NCBI RefSeq assembly: GCF_021917145.1
Contig: NC_061065.1
Coordinates: 9,042,351 to 9,106,350 of the forward strand
Reading direction: 5' to 3'
From: Hypomesus transpacificus
Taxonomy: Eukaryota; Chordata; Actinopteri; Osmeriformes; Osmeridae
DNA length: 64,000 nucleotides
Every line of letters begins with the position of its first letter. The first letter of the stretch is position 1. Of this stretch, positions 29,232 to 41,736 are shown in pieces. The notes under the pieces were generated by a model. The model made no database searches and was not told the DNA's origin. It saw nothing but the letters and a program-made list of their open reading frames with translations. The translations under genes were made by a program, and so were the position numbers.

Positions 29232-31884
29232 AATATACTGTAGGTATCATGCACACACAGGTATGTTTACACCAACAACCAAAAAAGCACCAAAATTTGA
29301 CCAAGTAACGTAATTTCAACAATTGACTGCAATATCACACAGCACTGTACACAGAAATATACATAACAGAAATACATACAGCTGCAGTATCCTCACGTGG
29401 TGTGGGCCTTTCTTTACAGAAAGAAAATGATCCTACTTTTGTTACTGCCACTGCACTCTAACTTCCTCTCCCTGTGTGTCCCAAACACACGTTAACAATG
29501 GCCAGTCACACCAGCCTGTTGTCCTCTCCCCATTCTCTTCTCAGTTTGTTCCTTTAACACAAAACTCTTGATATATACATTTTATAAATATTACATTCAA
29601 ATTGGACAAATTGTTATCCTAAAGAAGAGTCGATGGCCTTTCAGTTTGTCTTTGGAACAGTTATGACATCATTGTTGTTTTGCCCACAGAAACTCCATGA
29701 AGCCTGTGATTTTCATTCAGAACGTGATAGGAAAATGAGTGTTGGCACAGATGAATGCCTTTCTCCAGGCAGTAAATGTGTATATGGAAGCAAGCAAGGG
29801 TGAAAATTAATGTTTCTGATGATAAACTCAATTAATTGGATAGACTATAATAACAACAACAACAATTTTGAGGGGCCGAAATGCAGACTCTATGAAAAGG
29901 ACCACATGCAGAACATCAAAGATTTATATTGCTTTCTCTGAAAATCCACTTAATTTCACAATTTGTCTTAATGCCTATAGCACTCCTTTCCAATTACTAG
30001 ATACTAGATTGTTCTTGCTACCACTTGCTACCAGACATAATGCAACAATAACGTCATCTCAACTACAATATTGCGTCATTCTAAAGTTAGGACACTGCAA
30101 CAATAACAACCGTTGCATTATATTTCAAGCAGAAAATGTGTAAGAAAGAAGAATATATATTTTGTGTGTGTGTAATTCTAAAGTCAGGACACTGCGACAA
30201 TAACAACAGTTAAATTATATCTCAAATAAAGTACTGGGGAAAAGCAACAGTATGTGTCCAGGCTGTAACAGGATAAGAATAAGCTGTGCGTGTCTGAAGC
30301 CCACAGCAGATAGAATGGAGGCTGGTGATAAAATCAAGATGCTGATTCCATTAGGGGGGAGGGGGGACACAAGTGTACAATTGGATAAACAGATTCTATG
30401 AGATTAGGCATTTCAGATTTGCTCCTGAAGAACCAAAGGGCGATTGCAAAGTCAGGCACACACACACACACACACTGTCAACACACACACACACATATTT
30501 AATTTTTCTGCATGTCTGAGCATAGTACACACCTGGCTGACAAGTGTTTTGGAAAATTGAAGCAAGCTCATGAAAATAGGCGATGGTCCGGCATGTTTAA
30601 AACATTGTCACCTTGTCAAATATTTGGTTGGCATTCAACTTGTACTCTACTGTGTCTACCGTATAACTAGACCTGTGTGTGTCATGCATCACACTATCTG
30701 CACTTGCAAATTCCAGAACACAAAACAAACTCATTAAAAAAGTAATTATCAGAAAGGATATAATTATGCTTTTTTCAAAGTTACTTTTGAAAAGTTAATC
30801 AGAAATATCAGTGGGTATTAGATGAAATAGGAGGATAAAGGATTTAATAATTAGCTCACAATAGGGTCAGGGACTTTTATCGACCACCCATAGAGAACTG
30901 CTCATTCATAACCCACCCATATTCAGGTATTTTTCAATGGACAAAGAATCATGGTGCCATAATGTCCTTAAGATCATAATGCATGGTGTCAAACATATCA
31001 AGAGGTTATTCAGTCCAAAATATATGAATGTCCAACTTTTTCTTTCAGACTTTTATTTAGGCGCTGTCTGAGTCAGAGGTGCATCAGAGCTGCGTCTGTG
31101 ACGAGCATGTTACTGTTCATTTACCGCTCATTACCGAACTCTGCGCTCATTTGGAGCCTACATCCATTACAGACCAGATTAGTTTTATTAGTGAACTCTT
31201 CACTTTGGAACTTGGAGAAGAAGGAAGAAGCATATGGAAGAGATGCCAGGTACATTAGGAACATAGGCACGTATTTTTGAGAACATTGCAATAAGACAGA
31301 GCCCTAGGGTGTCCGTTAATTCCCCCTTTCTGAATGGAAAAACAAGTATAGTCTAGCTCTAGGATTCTGTTACTCCTCAGTTGATTCCACGGTTGCGAAT
31401 CACTAAGAAAACAGAGTCTTGGGTTCTGCAACCAAATACGTTTCCAATGGATCCAAGGTTTGCATTGAATTCAAGCAATGGATGATGAATGATTTAGCGT
31501 ATCATTTGGTCACATAAGTGATAATTGGTCGTTGTAGAAACATTTCAACTGTGAAGAAATGCGAATCAAATTCTCTAATGGCTTCCCATCACAGCTAATG
31601 GAGTCATTTCATTGCCATAGAGTGTTGAAGGGTTCATTTAATCCGCTGCGGCTACCCTGTATGAGTCACCCCACTATTATCAATACCACACAAACTGTCA
31701 ACTCTCAAATCTGCTGACCTTTTATGTACAGTCTGTCCTTAACATCGTATTGTCATGAATTTAGAAGTTAGGGTTGATGTTGTCTGTGTGTCTGCTCCAA
31801 AGGTAGACATGTGAAACCTCCTTTAATATCTCTCCTCCACAGTGTCTTTCCTACTAACACTAAGCACTAAGAACAACCCTCTAA

Positions 31885-31887
<3 letters not shown>

Positions 31888-31946
<59 letters not shown>

Positions 31947-31950
31947 TCTC
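31888..31950. repeat. (CT)n tract before PNOC coding exon 1
   Basis: About 25-30 CT dinucleotides ending 110 bp before the PNOC start codon. It probably serves as the pyrimidine tract for the acceptor of this exon. Candidate AGs lie at 31,969, 31,985 and 32,027/32,030. Confidence 0.85.
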
Positions 31951-32061
31951 CAACTCCTTATCCTTAAGACTGACCTGCGTCACAGGACCTCCAACTGGTC
32001 CCCTGCGCGCCTCCCACATCTACCCAGCAGCTCTCTCCTGGAGCCAGTGTGTTAGTGAGCT

Positions 32062-34068
32062 ATGAAGAGCCCAGTGTGGAGCCTGCTTCTGCTGGCCTAC
32101 CTGTGTTCCCCTGGAAGGAGTGACTGTCAGGGGGAATGTCTGGCCTGTGGCCTCCGTGTGGCCCAGCAACAGGCCTTCAACACTCTGGTATGTGTGTTTG
32201 TGTGTGCATGTGTGTATTGTGTGTGTTATGCTCCTGATATGGGAGTGCAAGCGCCTTGGATACCATATGTTCCATAACAATGATCACGCTGTTTTGAGTC
32301 TGAAGCACCCGATTCCTCCCCAACTTTTAACGCGTAACTCCACAGCACACTTGATGGATCTGCTGAATGGACTGAGTAACCACGTTGCGTAAAAATAGTA
32401 GCGTTCTGTTCACGTAGCAATTGGGATGCTAATTTTGCTAATGATGATGTGGACAGGGACAGCTGGGCCTGGAACAGAGAGGTAATAAAACAATGTAATT
32501 GACTGCTCAGTATCAGCTGTTTTGGCTGGCTGCATTGATTGACACACAGTATTAGCTTCCCACGTCGTATTACCGTATGCAGCTTTCAATAGAGACCAGA
32601 TGGAGTCTTCTGGGAGATAGTTTGCCACTCTAAACTGCGAGGGAGCAGCGCCCACACGCTGGCACACGCTCAGACACACGCAAACAATGCTCAGTTGAGG
32701 CATGTATCCAAACACACTCACACATACAGTCACACACACAGAGAAACAAAGTCACACACATATACACACACAGGCAGTCACGCATATATACACACACACA
32801 TACTTTCATACTACTGCAATGATCTAAAGTGGAGAATCCCCTGGAGAGCCCATTTCATTTGCAACACATAATTAATTTCCTTTTCTTCGATCTGCTCCAT
32901 CTTCCTCAAGTCTTTTGATGTGGGAGCAGCTTCTTATATGACTGTCGTTAATTGATTTCACTGCAGTGGGATCTGCCAAGCAAACAGGATTTGTCTCTGA
33001 GTTTTGATCTTGACGTTATTGCACACAAACCAACACATTTACCCAGATAATCAGCACTCCCCAAGTCAAGCCCGTGCTAAAGCTCTACAAGTTCTCTTGA
33101 CAAACATGGCTGACTGGAGACTGAGGTTCTGGGCCTGATAGCAGATGAAGAGATTGTTAAGTGTGTGCCACTCAGCCCCAAACACCAAGGGCCCTGAAGC
33201 AGCAGCCTAGTCAATAGCAAAGACATAGTTTCCTGGTTAAACAGATAAATAGAGGAATAAACTGATAAACCCCCCCCCCCCCCCCGGTCGTGACTTAATG
33301 ACTGAGGAGAAATGTGGAGGTTAGACCAGTTGAGAAACACTGGCATAAAGGAATACTTGTCAATGTAAAAACTGTGACAACTTTGACTCAATAGTTTATC
33401 TTGGTATTTTCATGGGCGTTGTCTCTGTAAACATGAACCCCTCTTCCTGTCCGTCCCCCCGTCCCCCCCACCAGGTGTGTCTGTTGGAGTGTGAGGGCCT
33501 TGTGTCTCCCTCCCTTACCTGGGAGCTGTGTCAACAGGCTGAAGAGCTACCACAGTACTCTTTACCACCAGAGGGGGGCGCTGTGTCCAAGAGAACAGGA
33601 GAAGAGTTCGCCTTGATTCCAGAGGACCTGCAGTCTGACGGAGAACTGCTCTACTCCGCTGGCATGGCACGCTTCCAACAGGAGGGGGACCTTGAACGAC
33701 GCAGTGCCCAGTTCGACTCTCCTCAGCTGGGCTCGACCGAGGAGGGAGAGGGTCTGGGTCTGGGTCTGGAGGAGAGGGAGGAGGGCGTGACGGGTGAGCT
33801 CCAGAAAGGGGATGATGCGACCCCTTTTGACGTTTCCAAGCGCTTCGGGGGCTTCCTGAAGGGTCGCCATGGATACAGGAAGCTGATGGGCTCCGTCGGA
33901 AGGCCCCTGCAGAAACGCTACGGCGGCTTCATCGGGATCAGGAAGTCGGCCCGTAAATGGAACAACCAGAAGCGCGTGGGCCAGCTGCTGAGGCAGTACC
34001 TGGGCATCAGCAGCCGCTCCGGAAGGTTCCGCAGCGGACCTGGGGCCAGGAGACCGAGCCCACTGTAG
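32062..34068 (+). CDS. pnoc: PNOC, prepronociceptin
   Basis: Precursor of the neuropeptide nociceptin/orphanin FQ, ligand of the OPRL1 receptor. Coding exons 32062-32187 and 33475-34068 give 239 aa. A signal peptide (SLLLLAYLCS) is followed by the six-cysteine opioid-precursor N-domain (DCQGECLACGL, VCLLECEG, LCQQAE). Dibasic sites then release peptides. The first is KR|FGGFLKGRHGYRKLMGSV, to LQKR. The second is KR|YGGFIGIRKSARKWNNQ|KR, the nociceptin itself. A C-terminal piece is VGQLLRQYLGISSRSG. The nociceptin begins with Tyr, as in classical opioids and other fish, not Phe as in mammals. The first peptide starts FGGFL. An acidic Glu/Gly/Leu-rich spacer (GLGLGLEEREEG) lies between the N-domain and the peptides. 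The start is the first ATG and precedes an excellent signal sequence. Confidence 0.97.
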
Positions 34069-34436
34069 TCTCAGAACCTCACCCCTGGGTCCTAATGCCC
34101 CTCCGTCTCACCCTCCTCTTCCTACTCCCCCACCTCCTCTATCAAATTACCACACCCCTAGGTCCTACTGCCCCTCTCTCCACCCTCCTTCTCCTCCCTG
34201 TCTCTCCAGTTACCTCATCAACCGTGATTGCAGCTACGGTCGTCTCTATAGCTACCTGAACTGTGACCTCATAGATCTAGTCATTCGTGTCAGAAGAAGA
34301 AGAACGCCGTTCCTAATCTCTATTCTGATGTTGTGTAAAAGAAGTAACTAGCAACATAATGTTTACTTTACACCATCCACATGATTCCACTTCCCCCACC
34401 CCTACCCTTAACCTTGTGCATACATACATCTGACCA

Positions 34437-34442
34437 AATAAA
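34437..34442 (+). terminator. PNOC polyadenylation signal AATAAA
   Basis: AATAAA about 370 bp after the PNOC stop codon. It is the only well-placed signal before the convergent ZNF395 gene. Confidence 0.65.
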
Positions 34443-34449
34443 ATGACAG

Positions 34450-36075
34450 TAGAGCAATTGAAAATTGTCTCAGTATCATGAGGACCTAACATGGATGCAC
34501 AAAGGTCAATCCATATCTACTCTCAAGTCCCGAGTGAATGCATGTACGCACTTTACTTTAAGACATCAAGCACAATGAGAAAATCTTATGAATGGTTTGG
34601 TCTCAGATCAGTTACCTGCACAGTGCAGGTTTCCATTTACATTTGAGGGATAATTATTATTATTATATTATCCCTTGCTCCATTAGTGATACCAAGTTTC
34701 AATGTAAGATGTGGATTGACAGTGGTAGACGTCCATCAAGACAATCTTTTCCCTTCTACAGAACCCGTTTACACACTGCAGTGCAATGACAGGAAGGAAC
34801 CCACTTAGTTCATCCTGAATGGCTGTACAAGACTGCCATCTTGTGGCCATAATGATCCATTATGATCAATTTCAAAGTGTTAGAAATATAGATGTCCAAG
34901 ACTTCCTGTTCAGTCTGATCCTGACACAAGTGAGGCATACGGTGCAGGTGGCTAACTACTATTTCCACTAATTTGTCTACAAAAGTGAACTTCATATCAA
35001 AGATGTTTTTGTTAATTTTGTTTTGTCCATTAGTCAGTATTTATCATCTAATCTACTGAGGTATGAGTGAGGGAGTGGGTGGGGACGTCATGTGGGTTTG
35101 TGTCTGTGCATGTGTGCATGTGGTTGTGTGTGTGTGTGTGTGTTTGTGAGTTCATCTCTCATCTGTACGCAAAAAAATTGTATACAGAATACAGTGTACA
35201 TTTTACAATTACATTTCTATTGTGTCATCGAAAATTCATGAAACCTGTATAGAGAAAATTACAATAAATTAGTTTGCTATCTCTCTTGTGGATTGTTATG
35301 TCGAGGCATTCTCCGCAATTCGAAATTCTCAGTGATTTATTAGTTTTTTTATTTTTTTATTAGAATGCTGTTAACAAATTCAATCTTCTAATATGGCCAG
35401 TTCCCTTGAGGACCGATAGTTTACAGACCAGAGCAGAATACTGTTTCCAACATGGGGAAGAAGGATGTACAGGATGAACTTTAGAGAGTATACGAGTCAA
35501 ACAGAAAGTAGCTTATTCTTGACAAATACATTTAAACAAAGTGCCTGAAAAACATCAAGAGGAGGCCGTCTGCCCTTTACGTGGACCAAGAAAAACGAGT
35601 GATGAAAAAAATTATAATAATGAAAACAAAATGAAAAAAAGATACAAAATACTCATGAGGAATTCATAGCACACAATATAGAAGTATTCATTAAGTATTG
35701 TAGTTGCCATGAGTGGAAGAGCTTGGAAGATGTTCAGAGTCTTCTACTACATGGTTGTGGAGGGTTAAGGGGACGGGTCCTTTACGGAGGGGAAAGAGCA
35801 AGTCTACCACATGACAGTCTTAACAACTAGCACCACTGCAAACATCTGAAGTCAAGGTGCACAGAATCACTCCACGAATTTCTTGGTAAAGGAAGTGAAA
35901 AACGAAAAAAACACAACTGATTGAAATAAGGAAGAAAGCGTGGCTGTTGTTTGTCTTGATGGAATCAAACCTTGATGTATCTTTTTTTTATAGTACCTCT
36001 TTTCCAATCAGCCCTCCTTTCTCTCTTTCACTTTCTCTCTCACACACACAAACACACATACACACATAAACACAC
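34450..36075. other. PNOC-ZNF395 convergent intergenic stretch and ZNF395 3' UTR
   Basis: The right part is probably the ZNF395 3' UTR on the minus strand. An AATAAA (minus) at 35,337-35,342 is a possible end signal, giving about 740 bp of 3' UTR. A (GT)n tract is near 35,127-35,142. Nothing else was recognised. Confidence 0.5.
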
Positions 36076-39000
36076 TTAGTCAGGGAAGCGCTGGCATGCT
36101 TTTTTCCAGCGACAGGCTGTGCACCATTGGTCTTTGCGCTCCACACCGTAAACCTTACGGCATTTCTTGGCCTCTCCCCGTCCCTTCCTATAGGAGGACA
36201 AGAGGGACACACAGAACGTATAGAAGTATGCACTTCTGTCATTACTAATCGCACGTCGCTGTGAAAAAAGTGTTCGCTAAACACATATATTTGAAACAAA
36301 ATACATAAAACATAATAAAAAAAAAAAAAAACCTTGACGAGGCGGAGAACGGTGACGATGCGTGCCGATGTACCTGAAGGAGCAGTGAGCGCGGGAGGGG
36401 GATGAAGTCATGGTCTGGAGCCTGCTGGTGGTGCTGTTCTGCTGCAGCCACTGCTCTCCCACACTGACAGACCTGCAGCGAGGTCGCACCGTCTGAGAGG
36501 AGGAAAAGATGTTAGCCGAGAAGGACGATCCGCAGGCACGCCAGGTAGACAGACAGGATAACAGACAGATGGGTTAACAGACAGGCTGACAGATGGCCCA
36601 CCTGAGCATTTGTATGGCCACACACTGAGATGGGGGGAGTCCAGCACTGGGAGGCGGGGGTCTGGGAGGCCACCGTCACCTGGACAGGAGAGCAGGCCTG
36701 TAGGCAGGGAGGGCGGCACACAGCACATTCCTCTCAAATCCAAAACACATTCAAACTAATGAGCAGCTCATCCGGCAGCACTGACCCCCCTCTCACCCCT
36801 AGATCTGGGCTAGTTGTGCCAGTGACTAGCAGGCCTCAGGGAGGTGTCGACTGTCTTCTGTCACAAGCGATCCACTTCTGATATAAACTCTGGATAACCT
36901 CTGATACTTTCTCTAAATGTTTCGGGTCATGTAAGCTAGATATGCAGATTTTGCTGACATTTTTGTGTTTGCTAATGCAAAAAAAATGCAGAGTAGTAGT
37001 TTAATTTATTTAACAGGGACCATGCACAACACAAACATTGGGCCAAGATTAGCAATGTAGCTACTTACATCTGCAGTCCATGGGCAGGAACATATTCAAA
37101 ACAATCCAGTGAATTACAACCTATTCAACAATCCAATTAGTAAACAAATGGTCAAGGCCAGTGAAGACACCCACCTGATAAAGGTGCTCAGTGTGGATCT
37201 GCCAGAGGCCGCTGGGGGCAGAACGGCTGAGCGAGCAGGGCTGGAGCGGGCCAGAGTTGGACCTGGGTCTGGGTCCTGGGGGGATCTGCAGGTCTGAGGA
37301 GGGAGGAGAGCCACAGGAGGCCCAGGGGGTGTGGGGGGTCTGGGTCTGGGGTACCGGGCCGGTGTCCACTGACACTTCACTAGAGAACTTAGTGTAGTAG
37401 AAGTCTTCCTCTCTCTGCGAGTGCTCTGATCCACTTCTGTGTGAGTGAGTGTGCATGCGACAAGGGTGTGAGAGAGAGGGGGAGTGAGAGACAGCGAGAT
37501 AGAGAGCGAGAGAGAAAGTAAGAAAGAAAGAAAGACATTTCCACGTTCAGGCAGTATGAATAAAGTGATGTGGTATTTTGTTATTCATCTTCAGCTGTCG
37601 GTCGGTCAGCTCACCCCAGGTGCAGCACCCTGACGTGTCTCTTCATCCCGACCGAGGAGGTGAGCACCTTCCCACAGCCTGGCCACAAGCACCTGTAGGC
37701 CCCTCTGGAGGAGCTCTGGACACACACACACAGACAGACACAGACAGATAGACACAGACACACAGACAGACAGACACCAGGGGCAGAGGATAAGGACCAG
37801 AGCACAAGGAGCTACGCAACGGCTCTTAAAACAAACTTGAAAAGGGGTGAAATCAACCACAGCAACAATAGTCGGAATCCATGTGCTTGTTTTTGTGCGG
37901 CATAAAGGTGCATGCAACATTCTCGCCTAGGACAGGCTGTGTAAAATGAGGCTACTGTTTGTCTCTCTCTCTCTCTCTCTCTCTCTCAATCAAACAAACC
38001 CTCACACCGTCTGTTCCCACCTTTGACTTCCTGCCAGTTAGCTCCTCCCACTGCTCCGGCTCCATGTGCAGCCCTTCGTCTGGGCTGCTGTCCATCTCTG
38101 TGACGGACGGGGAGGGGGCGGGGCTGACGTTACCATGGTCCCAGCTCCAGTAGCCGCTGCTGCCGCTGTCAGACAGCTCGCCGCCAGCGCACTCCATGTC
38201 CCCCGGGGGCCCGGCTACAAACACAGCACTGGTGTTACCATCACCACACAGCACCGTAATACATTTACATTTAGTCATTTAGCAGACGCTCTTATCCAGA
38301 GCGACTTACAGTAAGTACAGGGACATTCCCCCCGAGGCAAGTAGGGTGAAGTGCCTTGCCCAAGGACACAACGTAATTTCCCATGGCTGGGAATCGAACT
38401 GGCAACCTTCAGTTACCTTCATTACTAGCCCGATTCCCTAACCGCTCAGCCACCTGACTCCTGACTAATACACCACATACCACCATGTGTGTGCATGAGA
38501 CTGAGATTGTGTGTGTGTCTGTGTGTGTCAAACTGACCTGGCCCAGGGGTGGGTTCTGACTGGGGGACACTCTGGACAACAGGACTGCAGGACAAGCTGG
38601 TCAGAACCATGGCGGCCATGATCTCATCCATCTCCACCGACTCTGGACTCCGAAATCTGACGGTACGAGACAAACAACAGTAAGAACAACCACCAATGAG
38701 ATTTATCGAGGATTTCATTCGCATACCGTATCGACACAACCTTTTCAGATCCTTAAAACCATGCCGTGAAGCGTTTACAGTCAATACTGAGAGCAATCAC
38801 GAAGCACTGTTGGCTGTCCTCGATTGCAGGAAGATCACCTGGGCATTATGGGAGTTGTAGTCTGCATTGGCGCTGGGGGGTTGGCCCAGCCCCCCTCTGT
38901 CCTCCTCTGGGGGAAGAAGACAGGCCCCTGATGATTGTCCGCTGGGCCGGTACTGGGCATCCCTTTGACGCTGTCCTGCCCACAGCACTGCATGTACACC

Positions 39001-39491
39001 TGGAGGAGACAGGAGAAAACAGACCCTATATTATGCTACCTCCTTGGTTGACAAACGAAACCTTCATGGAGTCTTCTGATATCAGTGGGAGATCAGAAGT
39101 GAAAAGTTCTAATAGCATTTTGGTGGTCAGAGTCCAGGAACACTCTGTATCTGTCTCAGGGCAATATAACATCTCGGGTACCAGGCATGGTGCAACAGTA
39201 ACATCTCAGCTACAATATTACATAGTAGAGTGCAACAAAAACAGCATCGCACTTTAAGAGCAACATCAAATTATGCAATTTCCCTAAATTCTGAGACAGT
39301 TATGTGACAACTCAGACACCAAATCACAGGGTGAAGTAGCTTAGTGAGATCAACCCACGTGCACCTACCAGACTCTCCTGGAGCTCCGACCTGGGGGGCC
39401 TGCTGGGCATCCCTGACTGGGCTGTGGAGGGACAGGACGGGGGCCGTGAAGGCGAGGCCTCATCCGCTGCCCCTGGTCCCGTAGCTGCCAT
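36076..39491 (-). CDS. znf395: ZNF395-family transcription factor (single C2H2 finger plus C-clamp)
   Basis: The ZNF395/ZNF704/SLC2A4RG family consists of nuclear DNA-binding regulators. Coding exons: 39491-39369, 38999-38839, 38656-38538, 38214-38021, 37715-37615, 37436-37175, 36679-36602, 36492-36374, 36187-36076, giving 422 aa with consistent phases. Family marks in order: [34 protein letters not shown], the C2H2 finger [10 protein letters not shown]...[15 protein letters not shown], and the C-terminal C-clamp [20 protein letters not shown] with [15 protein letters not shown]3-PNOC-ZNF395 is also the human 8p21 order, which supports ZNF395. The stretch [12 protein letters not shown] also resembles SLC2A4RG, so that paralogue is the alternative. 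The N-terminal region (residues ~40-95) is unlike the human VYVWYGGQE part. Confidence 0.9.
38262..38461 (-). mobile_element. tRNA-derived SINE, copy 2 (complete)
   Basis: The most complete copy, in a ZNF395 intron. Minus-strand modules: GTCAGGTGGCTGAGCGGTTA (A box), AGTTCGATTCCCAGCCATG (B box), CCTTGGGCAAGGCACTTCAC, CTTACTGTAAGTCGCTCTGG and CTAAATGACTAAATGTAA at the 3' end. Confidence 0.9.
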
Positions 39492-39549
39492 TTTTAAGCC
39501 TGATCGGAGGTCTCACACCGCCTCGACGCCCGGGTCCCAGACCTTACTC

Positions 39550-40387
39550 CCTGCAGAACACGTTGCCAAAAAACAGCAAATACGTGAACTCTAATGTGAT
39601 TTTGCGGTGCATGGTTTTGTCACTCGGGAAATGTGTAGGCCTATTTCAGGACGACTCTTCGTTTGACTTCATTTTGCAGTAATCTATGTTTATAACGCCT
39701 GAACTGCTTTCTTTCATACATGCGGACGCTTCGGGGATGGAATCGTAGGCTATACAAAATGTGAACGGTATTGTATTACAAACTCCAACGTCGACTTCCT
39801 GTTTCGCTTCAATTCACAGAGTCATTATGTATTGACATTATAGGCCTACTTCTATATTTTGATTATATTTACAAGGATTATGCTACCATTTGGCAGAATC
39901 AAAAGGAAAATCCGTATTTTATCACATTCTCTCCTCCAATAGGCGAGGATTTCCACTGGTAAACAACACAGAAACCGTGGGCGGCCCAGCTGCGCTCATT
40001 GGCTGAAAACTGATTTGCAAGAAACACACCTCTTTCTGACAACGTGTTCGGACACGAGTCTCGGCAGGAGCGATAGAGAGGGGAAGTGAAATAAAGCAGC
40101 AGTCTGCTTTGCATAAAGAGGCAAAAATAAATAAATATATAAATAAATTAATACAAGTCCAAGTTTGTCCGGAACATTAATAATTGTAATGTCAGAAATA
40201 ATGCAATGTAATCCAACCGACCAGAATTGGGCACCATTGTCAAACTACAGAAACAGGCTACACCGGGCAGAAAATACCCCCGTGATAGAATATGCAAAAC
40301 ATGGGGAAGCTTTCAGTAAACTAGAGTTATGTTGTTATACATCTAGTTGTTATCATCCGTTAACACAAATGAAGTAACTGTTTTACC
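39550..40387 (-). promoter_or_regulatory. ZNF395 5' leader: acceptor and probable non-coding first exon
   Basis: On the minus strand an acceptor (TTCTGCAG) lies at 39,551, 59 nt before the ATG. A donor (AAAG|GTAAAA) ends a possible untranslated exon at 40,387 in a locally CpG-richer stretch running to about 40,560. The promoter is therefore probably near 40,450-40,600. Confidence 0.45.
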
Positions 40388-40599
40388 TTTCTTGGCGATA
40401 GAGACCGTGTCCCGTTTGAGGAGCAAATCGCCGCTGACTGCTTTTCTCGTGTCCCACCGTTCGCCGGGTGTTCAGTCCAGTGAAAGGGGGGATGGACCGG
40501 AATGGGATGCGCGTACGTGTGATCGTACGGAGGAGCTATGCCGAGTGCGACAGCTGGGCTCAGACAGTAGTCTGCTGCGCTGTAATGCCGAGACGCAGA

Positions 40600-41497
40600 A
40601 AGGATGATCTGGGTGATAGGTTACCAGAGCAGAATCGTGCATGCACGCAGCGCTATGACAGTCCCGGCGGAAATAAGAAATACAAAGGGCAATTTATTTT
40701 TGTGCTCATCAGTTTACGGGTATAATTTGCTGTAGGCTCTAAATATTTTGTTAACATTGTTACATTTCAAAGCCATAATCATAGTCACCAACCTATTATC
40801 ATGATTTTGCTATTTTATTATATGTTATATATTAGGAAACATTGACAACTCTTTAAAGAACAACTGGCACGTTTTTAATCAACAAATCATTGCATTCAAA
40901 CAGACAGAAATGTAATTCCAAATGCGATCCAACCACATATATGGAGTGATGTGTAGGCCTTTACTGTGCTAGGCAATACCAGACACACTGGGGTGTGAGT
41001 CCTTGGATTAGTCCTGTGTGTTGACTCTACCACGTCTCTGCCAGACACAGAGCAGGGATTTTAGTCTGAGCACCACCCCTGTCCCAATCCCAATCCCAAC
41101 CCAGACGGAATGCTGTCCATTCATTATGTCATGTGACCTAGTCTGGTTTTATGGCAATTACAGACTGGGGCATGTGCTGAGAGCCAGGTGCAGTGAAGCT
41201 TATTTGAACAACAAATCAAATACAAAACAAAATTTTACAAAACAAAAAGGAATCCTCAAATCACCAAATTGCATGATAATCATCCAAGGATACAGAGTAA
41301 AGAAGTAAACTTGGTGGCATTAAATTAAGTCAAAGTGTAATCATGTAAATGTAAGAACCACAAATTCCTGTCTCTATTTTTTTCTGTCTCTCTCTTTCTC
41401 TGTCTCTTGCAGGAGGTCTGGGCTCTCCTGTTGTGAAGGCTGGGTGGGTTTTGAAGCACAGAGGTTGATGTCCAGATTATGGATTGTCCTGGAATCG
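40600..41497. other. Stretch between ZNF395 promoter and adaptor-like gene
   Basis: AT-rich sequence with no recognisable exon. The right part is probably the 3' UTR of the minus-strand adaptor-like gene. Confidence 0.5.
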
Positions 41498-41640
41498 TCA
41501 CAAGGTCGAGTCCCACTTTGATGGGTTGATGGGAGGGGGCGACGGGGGTCTGGTGGGTCTGGAGGGGTGTGGCAGGGAGGAGTGGGCCCTGGAAATGTCC
41601 TCAACATCATAGGTCAGGGTCACTTAGCTGTAGAGAGAGG

Positions 41641-41691
<51 letters not shown>

Positions 41692-41700
41692 AGGGACAGA

Positions 41701-41736
<36 letters not shown>

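Larger units (their letters stand above)
26784..31960. other. Probable PNOC intron 1
   Basis: Mostly AT-rich unique sequence with one SINE (29,044-29,231) and short (CA)n tracts near 30,461-30,495. It ends in a (CT)n tract. No conserved coding exon seen. Confidence 0.5.

Noticed and set aside
38262-38461. Possible tRNA gene (A-box and B-box sequences)
   Set aside because: The head is SINE-derived, with a LINE-type tail and several dispersed copies; no full cloverleaf.
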